The notes under the pieces are model-generated. The model was not told the DNA's origin. It did not search any database and was given only the letters and a program-made list of their open reading frames with translations. A program made the translations under genes and the position numbers. From NCBI GenBank assembly GCA_900313775.1, contig OMSP01000223.1:1-12785 (forward strand): a DNA stretch of 12,785 nt. The letters are read 5' to 3'. Position 1 is the first letter of the stretch; each line of letters starts with the position of its first letter. Source of the DNA: an uncultured Eubacteriales bacterium (lineage in GTDB: Bacteria > Bacillota > Clostridia > Lachnospirales > Lachnospiraceae). Positions 9,301 to 12,785 of this stretch are shown here, in pieces.

Positions 9301-12300
9301 GGAGTCCTTGGCGAAACGGATTCTGCCGGCTTCATCAACGGCAAAGACGGTTTCCTGGTCATCCGCAAACAGTGGGTCGGTGACGACTCATTGTCACAGC
9401 AACTGATCGATGATACGGATTCTGAAATCAGTGGTCCTATGAATGGGGCAACTGTGAGGTTTGAAAGTTCTCTTGAAAATTATATGTATGTCGTGGCTTC
9501 GCATAACGCTTCCTATAATAGTAGAGACCTTATAGATCCGGTGACAGGTCAGCGTATTTATGATCCGGACACCGGTTCGTACAAACAAGGTTATTTCATC
9601 GACTTCAGCAGTAATGATGCCTATATCGTTCTGACGATTCATCCGATGGCGATAGGATACTACGGCGACATCTTTGATTTCGCTAATATGGACTACAAGC
9701 TGACTGAAGAGAATCCTCAGAGTTCGGTCATCGGGACAGGCAAATACGCCTCGCATGTTTTTATGATCAATCCGACTGAAAAGGAGATATCGATCGAGAG
9801 CACGCCGGGCGAGACTCCCGAAGCCGTTATAACCAATCATGTTTCATCTGCTTCTTCTGTTGTTCAGAAGAGAGTGGAAGGCGGCACTGTTCCGGCAGGC
9901 AAGAAGCTCGTCTGGCGCGTGGAGAAATACGAAAACGGCTCATGGGTGCCGGCTGAGGATGTCAATTATACGATAGGCTCGTATACCGTTGATGCGTCAG
10001 TAGAAACAAGCTATCAGTATCAGCCCCGCCGTAACGAAGAAGACGGAAAAGAGCCGATAGAAGCATCCAGGGGAACTACCGGAGAAGACGGATTGGTCAA
10101 TTTGGTAACTACACGGGAGTTTTATCCGTATTCAGAATCCGGAGAAATGGAGCCTAGAGGCTGGAATTACTACTGGTGGACGACAAAAGGATCTGTGGCT
10201 TATGTGGCATTTGACCGGGATGTCAAGGTCAATCTTTATGAAGGTATGTCCGAGGGCGACTATCGTGTCGTTGAGGTGGAAGACGCTTCTGACGAAGAGT
10301 GGGGCGTGCAGAGTGCTTTCACGACAAGTCCGGTCTTTACCAGAAATCAAATAGAAAGAGCCGATTTGCAGATGAAGTACACGTCAGCATTGGCGCCTGA
10401 TCCGGAGATGGCGACCGGGTTTATCAACAGATTCGGGACAGCTTATCTCACGATCGAAAAAGTGGTTGACGAGGAGACGGATCAGGTATTCACTTTCACT
10501 TTGGAGAAGTATAAATACCTGAGACGGGACGATATACTGATCCCCGGAGCCGGATTGAACTATACAGTGTATGACAAAGCGACCGGCGAGAAGATCCGCA
10601 CGGGAGTGACCACATCAGCGGGCAAGCTGACTCTTCAGGGAGGACAGTATGCGAAGATCGAAGTACCGCCGGATACGCGTTGGAAGGCCACGGAGGACAA
10701 TGCATGGCCTTATCATGTCACTGCGATCACTACAGAGGAAGAGGGTCTGGCTACAAACGGCAAGCTGGATATCAATGTTGTGCTCGGCGATTCGCCAGAT
10801 AAGGAGTATGAATTTACTCTCACTATGATCATGGACAGCGAAGGCAATAAGGTGGACGTACCCGGAGCAGGTCTCAGCTATACTGTCTATGATGCCGAAG
10901 GCAATGTCCTGCGCACCGGTGTCACGGATACCGACGGTCATCTGACGCTCAATGGAGGAGAGCGCGCAACGGTGACAGTACCTGATCCGTCGGGATGGCG
11001 AGTCACAAGACGGCTTGTTACGGATGGAAACAGCGCTGACATGCTCCTTACCGGAGATGCTGATGAACAGAATCATTCTGATATGATCCGGGCCGATTTT
11101 GTCAATGCTGTCAGTCAGCTGTATGAAAAGAGAGGGCTGAACGGACCACTGACAAAGATCGTCTTTGGAAAAACATCGGACTATGCCGATAAGGCGACCG
11201 GCAAATATGTCGTGATGGATACAAAATCTATCGGAAGTATCAGAGGGTATCTGCAGCAGGAGGGAGACGGACTTACGATGTATGTCCTTTCTGATGATCT
11301 GATGTACACCAATACGAACAGCAGTCATATGTTCGAGAGCATATATCAGCTCGAAGAAATCATTTTTGAGAATATCAGCACTGCGAAGACAAAGAATATG
11401 GCATATATGTTTGCCAATTGTTATAACCTCGCCGATATGCACGGAGAGGCGTACTTCGATACAAGTCATGTGACTGACATGAGTTATATGTTCTACGGAT
11501 GCCGCTGCGTTGACAAGGTTGATCTGCCCTACTGGGATACTTCGAGTGTGATCAACATGGAGTATATGTTTGCAAACGCGGATCTGACCGGAGTGAGCGA
11601 AGTCAAATTCAAGACTGATACCGGAAACGTTCAGAATATGCAATATATGTTCAACAGTGCAGATCTGACCGGAGTGAGCGCGATCCGTCTCGATACCGGC
11701 AAGGTGACGAACATGAACTATATGTTCTCGTATTCCAAATTTGATGATCTTGATCTGAGTGACTGGGATGTATCACAAGTTAAGAATGTAAGAGAATATA
11801 ACAACGGATACAATATGCAAAATGTTCAGGATTGTCACATGTTTACGGGCAGCACGTTTAATAAGCTGGATATTTCAGGTTGGAAGTTTGAGAGCGCGGA
11901 TAATCTGGTGGGCATGTTCCAAAGCGCGAAGTTCGAGGAACTCGTGTGGACCGGTTGGGATATAAGTCATATCACATCGATGCAATACATGTTCCAATAT
12001 GCTCAGTTTGATGAATTGGATTTGCAGGATTGGAACATGAGCAATGTGACAAATACACGAGACATGTTCATGTACGCGAGTTTTAACAGTTTGAATCTGG
12101 ACGGATGGGACATGAGAAACACCAGTGCTTCTGAGATGCTTTACTATACCAGAAATGAGGACGCTGTTATCAATCTCAACAACTGGAAGATCAATGCGTC
12201 TTCGAACTTCAATAGTTTCTGGGGCGGTAATTACTCTATCTGTAAAACACTCAATATGAATAACTGGACAGTAGAGGGCATGGGTTCCGGATCATTCTGG

Positions 12301-12785
12301 TCAGCCGATTTCTTCGGCAATGTGCAGGTGGATGTGATCAATGCAGACAATTGGAATATTACCGCATCATCGCCCAATGTACAATACCTGTTCTATTATA
12401 CACGTGCACCGAAGATCAACGCCAGAAACTGGAATGTGCCGAATCTCACATCCACATATTATATGTTTGCTTATGGTAGTGGTTTGAAGGAGGCGGATCT
12501 GAGCGGCTGGACTCTGGGAAGTCTGACTAATATGAGTTATATGTTCTACTGCAACTCGAGTCTCGAAACGGTCGATATTACCGGCTGGGATCTGAGTAAA
12601 GTGAATTATATGTACCGTATGTGTTATACAGGCAGGAATTATACCAGCAAACTTAAGTATCTGTATTGTGACAGCGATCTGTCAAATAATCCTGCGAGTT
12701 CGAATCAAAGCTACCAGGATATGTGGTACAGAGCCACGGGAATGTCTCATTATTCTACAAGTGAAAATGTATCAAACGGCAATCA
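3214..12785 (+). CDS. Giant secreted multidomain adhesin with Cna-B-like stalk and BspA-type repeats (3' partial)
   Basis: The frame has no stop from the ATG at 3214 to the window edge: 3190 complete codons plus two bases. Residues 1-44 are a signal peptide (basic start, hydrophobic ILALLLAVVLAV at 22-33, cleavage likely after A41 or A44), so the protein is exported. Then come a charged linker (45-125), domain A1 (141-315), a second acidic/Lys linker (317-388), domain A2 (389-566), an unassigned region (567-1289), a DUF11-like segment (about 1290-1465), eight Cna-B-like modules (about 1487-2633) and a BspA/DUF285 repeat region (about 2634 onwards). Such proteins usually bind host or microbial ligands at the cell surface. 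No anchor motif is visible because the C terminus lies outside the window. The frame is uninterrupted and codon use looks even, so it appears intact. The gene follows a terminator and is probably its own transcription unit. Ligand unknown. Confidence 0.96.
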   Translation, partial: MKKNDEVRKTGMNIRVKRAGKILALLLAVVLAVNSPLMSMASHAEGESGSPDQQTVQTTDAGAQPSAAEEPSDSSEPAVQKKEETKKPSSEPAESAKPETKKDDSESSKDGDADDKTEKEDNPWSDLMSVKELGDLPVTVADATIEYKGEDAPAVNERGWYANIYYLYQKDGHSVTFSDDFTLKYQLIFESSKDYEANTVELRVPLSLVKTKDGKEIAPDAVGVPRLTDGKTQKSHKTFFNYKIDTKKNEIVFFNYTEIPANTISAWQVSYQDIDISEVEEEASWSFVPEVTVKNGSEKEHLKDNELLPIEGTVNNKKEAAPESEKEDTDKKDIEDTADDTDTQTGTESEKEYAVSELKDNPEDEAGAARTDKAEKPTLMQKAASLLRADASDHSEYWTYEIYYVNETSPNSVSKSDDFKLKYQMQFNNSVDIEAGKALIRIPTDMIQYGHPLHDEQKTTLYPSDIGIPEGTPDDPVPTRKSSFNYYKETGEDGREYYVFFNYEKIDANSKNAWQILYNRVNVMEIEDQYSWSVSPTVNVTIQGEDGEIEQTLDENEITPLSGYVNTRVQLQTTTKVPYSSGKAYTPGLYTKKQVLEYAPNADTMLIPGTDQKLFDHFDEYYYVVWQVRMNGYATQPWNLDIYESLYQDNPYYYDNGFFLNLPYQAGATNYSSTEYRAAQYSKSRTIDRSFYVVSAYPKSTVIPNQTDLYNNVTVTVDPYDQKDSDQYGYPYASWRYIDYKWTYKGDTIGVSKSGGSTLNGWLTVDENLPDDESLATSGFSVSGYCRSYAFTHFINNSSGGTMGAYIPGTYTKITTTDDFVYAYPKGAAGADNYYILTKDDYYFNSVSVQIGDVGYDVYEDETAATTPVDQTQGIDRDLHVFAMFGDSDTDTWEEVAVVPWSSGGQLSYTFTPAQIARQPWRVKIEHNAVDYETRSTISTNISIKGSSPAFKEFRDKAVEVELENIGGIAGERFVGDTSYGYFHDTTAQHGNYSEPELIDNTMDLWGVLLMRDNATARLKRESKTAHAGKAGTIRNDQANSRAKIRYRMEASEGYLLYSDKAIPYLKQAGKDTPSPERNEVIFYDLLPFGVQFDPSGTVSAGRLSEPSTTPSPTSVQAESTWNKAQVSVSVDPNADVIQNYKGSGRTLVKFHVVYTGRDSSKYDHGQWYSGFGVAFDAYCEYETYEEASEQPNIVAYIPADLDDEGNPVEIIGTADQVSKDDGVVVSSDGFKEYYKPLGSDINGDGITDSRNVLYAQSNVFSDIAMATQDSATKFVRAESDPFGVYNRSTVVTPGQQYEYKLTATNMNPSNSLRDVVFFDRLENAIYDRRDKEPHFFDDSINGDQIDIWTGSFVGVGTGELEALGIKPVVYYNANRDAEQPGYDNPAHPSSILTEANGWIKASDWDQDLSAVKAVAVDASQMANGSEYNLPAMASISFSVFMKAPEEMPETAVWTYNYPSFYSFNTGTNSSGFTSGNSCKLKIAEARKLELEKKIADDAPSARKNDIFRFYLTWKDGNQEAVFSYKQYDLYEKNTAGEWVLKSGLHATDAAGSLYLGNRQKAVFSGIDAEKIEIREEESLRWQLDDSELEGEIDDEGTRYVLAVNHFNPLVYIKKNVEGYPAADVTEINQTPFKMRLTDASGNPVADKKIYVVKKEITNGGDPEIIEDARHKLYGALETPKVKPQGVRELKTDSNGVFDIYPGEVIVFRAEEAGIKYTVTELEEYYSETSDWTCRTPSVTKEVTVNGVVMEVTNNYKWKELKITKTVKGNGRHDVSDTEFTFKLYGTDADGNKSGQITKFEWQIVGVDEADEWHQPNDDGTITAACAGKTIYVRNDPEDRQFKAGRKIIVEEVLEGELAECYENTTGEAEVTLPVYASAGEAAFVNKWLYRDLEVSKSVIKSDPGAAVEKEFTMVLEMAQAPSGGAEPEYAPVAGREYTLYEAGRRVYNYEDGQTTEEDDSKQEVPLKTDTDGQFKIKDNQTARFDSLAKEGALWRVREKADSDYPPISPALAEETVNEDDPGYSEYISGVLGETDSAGFINGKDGFLVIRKQWVGDDSLSQQLIDDTDSEISGPMNGATVRFESSLENYMYVVASHNASYNSRDLIDPVTGQRIYDPDTGSYKQGYFIDFSSNDAYIVLTIHPMAIGYYGDIFDFANMDYKLTEENPQSSVIGTGKYASHVFMINPTEKEISIESTPGETPEAVITNHVSSASSVVQKRVEGGTVPAGKKLVWRVEKYENGSWVPAEDVNYTIGSYTVDASVETSYQYQPRRNEEDGKEPIEASRGTTGEDGLVNLVTTREFYPYSESGEMEPRGWNYYWWTTKGSVAYVAFDRDVKVNLYEGMSEGDYRVVEVEDASDEEWGVQSAFTTSPVFTRNQIERADLQMKYTSALAPDPEMATGFINRFGTAYLTIEKVVDEETDQVFTFTLEKYKYLRRDDILIPGAGLNYTVYDKATGEKIRTGVTTSAGKLTLQGGQYAKIEVPPDTRWKATEDNAWPYHVTAITTEEEGLATNGKLDINVVLGDSPDKEYEFTLTMIMDSEGNKVDVPGAGLSYTVYDAEGNVLRTGVTDTDGHLTLNGGERATVTVPDPSGWRVTRRLVTDGNSADMLLTGDADEQNHSDMIRADFVNAVSQLYEKRGLNGPLTKIVFGKTSDYADKATGKYVVMDTKSIGSIRGYLQQEGDGLTMYVLSDDLMYTNTNSSHMFESIYQLEEIIFENISTAKTKNMAYMFANCYNLADMHGEAYFDTSHVTDMSYMFYGCRCVDKVDLPYWDTSSVINMEYMFANADLTGVSEVKFKTDTGNVQNMQYMFNSADLTGVSAIRLDTGKVTNMNYMFSYSKFDDLDLSDWDVSQVKNVREYNNGYNMQNVQDCHMFTGSTFNKLDISGWKFESADNLVGMFQSAKFEELVWTGWDISHITSMQYMFQYAQFDELDLQDWNMSNVTNTRDMFMYASFNSLNLDGWDMRNTSASEMLYYTRNEDAVINLNNWKINASSNFNSFWGGNYSICKTLNMNNWTVEGMGSGSFWSADFFGNVQVDVINADNWNITASSPNVQYLFYYTRAPKINARNWNVPNLTSTYYMFAYGSGLKEADLSGWTLGSLTNMSYMFYCNSSLETVDITGWDLSKVNYMYRMCYTGRNYTSKLKYLYCDSDLSNNPASSNQSYQDMWYRATGMSHYSTSENVSNGN
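3346..3588 (+). other. Low-complexity charged linker after the signal peptide
   Basis: Residues 45 to about 125 are almost entirely Ser, Glu, Lys, Pro, Asp, Ala and Gln (for example SDSSEPAVQKKEETKKPSSE), with no hydrophobic core, and are therefore probably disordered. A second linker of similar make-up at 4159-4377 separates the two copies of the A domain. Confidence 0.8.
3634..4911 (+). repeat. Diverged tandem domain pair A1/A2 in the adhesin
   Basis: A1 (3634-4158, residues 141-315) and A2 (4378-4911, residues 389-566) align end to end by eye. Shared marks in order: SDDF-x-LKYQ-xx-F; a short RVP/RIP strand; VGVP/IGIP; K-xx-FNYK/FNYYK; VFFNY-xx-I-x-AN then AWQ-xx-Y; a (S/M)E(V/I)E step; SWS-xx-P-x-V-x-V; and a closing NE-xx-P-xx-G-x-VN. 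The copies are about 175 and 178 residues, so one unit was duplicated long ago. I do not recognise the domain family. The pattern of alternating hydrophobic strands suggests an Ig-like or jelly-roll beta fold (inference). Position right after the signal peptide is typical of ligand-binding domains. Confidence 0.82.
4912..7080 (+). other. Unassigned, aromatic-rich ectodomain region of the adhesin
   Basis: Residues 567-1289 match no family I can name. The first part (about 5068-5460) is very rich in Tyr and Trp (EYYYVVWQVRMNGY, YGYPYASWRYIDYKWTYK). Later strands include DLHVFAMFGDSD (about 5842-5880) and a segment with FYDLLPFGVQFDPS (6460-6500) that looks like the core of a DUF11-type or fimbrial isopeptide module. 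The sequence reads as secreted beta-sandwich domains with few Cys. It ends with a calcium-loop-like motif at 6934-6969 just before the DUF11-like segment. Confidence 0.5.
6934..6969 (+). other. EF-hand/dockerin-like calcium-binding loop
   Basis: DINGDGITDSRN at residues 1241-1252 fits the D-x-N-x-D-G-x-x-D loop of dockerin and thrombospondin-type calcium sites; position 12 is Asn in place of the usual Asp or Glu. Only one copy is present, so it is not a complete dockerin (which has two). It probably stabilises a domain junction by binding calcium; this is inference. Confidence 0.6.
7081..7611 (+). other. DUF11-like segment of the adhesin
   Basis: The stretch VVTPGQQYEYKLTATNMN (residues 1291-1308) followed by LRDVVFFDRLEN matches the DUF11/conserved-repeat pattern of a pGxxxxYxxxxTN strand then a DxL turn. 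Further strands run to about residue 1465, including SISFSVFMKAP. It lies directly before the Cna-B-like stalk. Assignment is by motif only. Confidence 0.5.
7672..11112 (+). repeat. Stalk of eight Cna-B/SpaA-like modules (B1-B8)
   Basis: Eight units of about 105-200 residues follow a common plan: a first strand with hydrophobic-x-hydrophobic-x-Lys, a T-D-x-x-G-x-hydrophobic step, and in most a Y/W-x-V-x-E strand and a final (V/I)-(T/N)-N strand. Approximate borders: B1 7672-8037, B2 8038-8490, B3 8491-8883, B4 8884-9348, B5 9349-9843, B6 9844-10437, B7 10438-10761, B8 10762-11112. Candidate isopeptide Lys/Glu/Asn sets: K1493/E1576/N1605, K1615/E1721/N1754, K1765/E1852/N1886, K1897/E1999/N2042, K2052/E2166/N2208, K2219/E2354/N2405. 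In Cna-B proteins such residues form Lys-Asn cross-links that make rigid, protease-resistant stalks. They are closest in feel to DUF7601-type modules. Borders are approximate and the E of B5 is uncertain. Confidence 0.75.
10543..10998 (+). repeat. Close tandem repeat of the core of modules B7 and B8
   Basis: 10543-10683 (PGAGLNYTVYDKATGEKIR ... TLQGGQYAKIEVP) and 10861-10998 (PGAGLSYTVYDAEGNVLR ... TLNGGERATVTVP) share PGAGL-x-YTVYD, RTGVT, LTL-x-GG and a VP-x(3,4)-W ending. They are the most alike of the eight modules, although their DNA has drifted at many codon third positions, so this is a local duplication that is not very recent. Confidence 0.85.
11326..12640 (+). repeat. BspA-type (DUF285) repeat array, at least 16 units
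   Basis: After a cap that begins about 11113, the sequence cycles every 24-27 residues through a V-T-N-M-x-Y-M-F core followed by a D-L-S-G-W-D-type strand. Core tetrads start at 11326, 11404, 11485, 11563, 11644, 11719, 11836, 11911, 11986, 12061, 12133, 12214, 12292, 12385, 12460, 12538 and 12613. This is the BspA-like leucine-rich-repeat surface family (DUF285/TIGR02167), known from adhesins of mucosal bacteria and protists. Irregularities: a 39-residue unit before 11836, a 31-residue unit before 12385, and SFW in place of YMF in two neighbouring units. The array is close to its end at the window edge, where the pattern fades (SKLKYLYCDSDLS). Confidence 0.92.
11581..11680 (+). repeat. 19-base direct repeat inside the BspA array
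   Basis: GATCTGACCGGAGTGAGCG occurs identically at 11581-11599 and 11662-11680, 81 bases (27 codons, one repeat unit) apart, coding D-L-T-G-V-S both times. The other units have diverged, so this pair points to a later unit duplication or gene conversion. Confidence 0.9.

Noticed and set aside
10615..11643. 342-codon open frame on the - strand
   Set aside because: It lies opposite the B7-B8 and BspA coding region, whose sense translation is clearly a repeated protein. The antisense translation (many His, Ile, Ser, Arg) has no recognisable domain and arises from the sense codon bias.
11326..12640. CRISPR-like or intergenic tandem repeat array
   Set aside because: The periodicity is at the protein level within an open frame, with diverged DNA between units; no conserved DNA repeat with unique spacers exists.

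Overview
The window looks like chromosomal DNA of a Gram-positive, probably gut- or mucosa-associated Clostridia-type Firmicute (Lachnospiraceae or relatives would fit). The grounds are moderate GC, strong purine-rich ribosome binding sites, all genes on the + strand, a LicD/cytidylyltransferase/DUF1919 surface-glycan set, and a huge secreted protein built from Cna-B-like and BspA-type modules. No taxon can be proven from the sequence alone.

Positions 1-3014 are the tail of a surface-polysaccharide or teichoic-acid-type operon. It holds (i) the 3' part of a gene whose product ends in a nucleotidylyltransferase domain of the glycerol-3-phosphate/choline-phosphate cytidylyltransferase type, (ii) a LicD-family phosphotransferase with a long N-terminal extension, and (iii) a DUF1919 protein with a Rossmann-like N-terminal half. 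The first two overlap by 26 bases and the third starts 16 bases after the second, so they are almost certainly co-transcribed. A CDP-activated small alcohol made by the first type of enzyme and transferred to a glycan by the second type is a well-known pairing. A strong intrinsic terminator at 3054-3095 closes the operon.

Positions 3015-3213 are intergenic and hold the terminator, a possible extended -10 promoter, a leader hairpin and a strong ribosome binding site. Positions 3214-12785 are a single reading frame with no stop, read codon by codon here, running off the 3' edge after 3190 complete codons. It encodes a giant secreted adhesin-like protein. From the N terminus: a signal peptide; an acidic/Lys/Ser/Pro linker; two diverged copies of a ~175-residue domain (A1, A2) separated by a second charged linker; about 720 residues of unassigned, partly very Tyr/Trp-rich beta-type sequence with one EF-hand/dockerin-like calcium loop; a DUF11-like segment; a stalk of eight Cna-B/SpaA-like (DUF7601-like) modules, B1-B8, most with Lys/Glu/Asn residues placed for intramolecular isopeptide bonds; and a BspA-type (DUF285) repeat region of at least 16 units that is still running near the end of the window. 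The anchor (LPXTG or other) must lie downstream and is not visible.

The most interesting content is the giant protein: its duplicated N-terminal domain, its unassigned 720-residue region, its inverted layout (repeat region C-terminal to the stalk) and the apparent loss of isopeptide residues in the last two stalk modules. No RNA genes, insertion sequences, CRISPR arrays or phage genes were seen.
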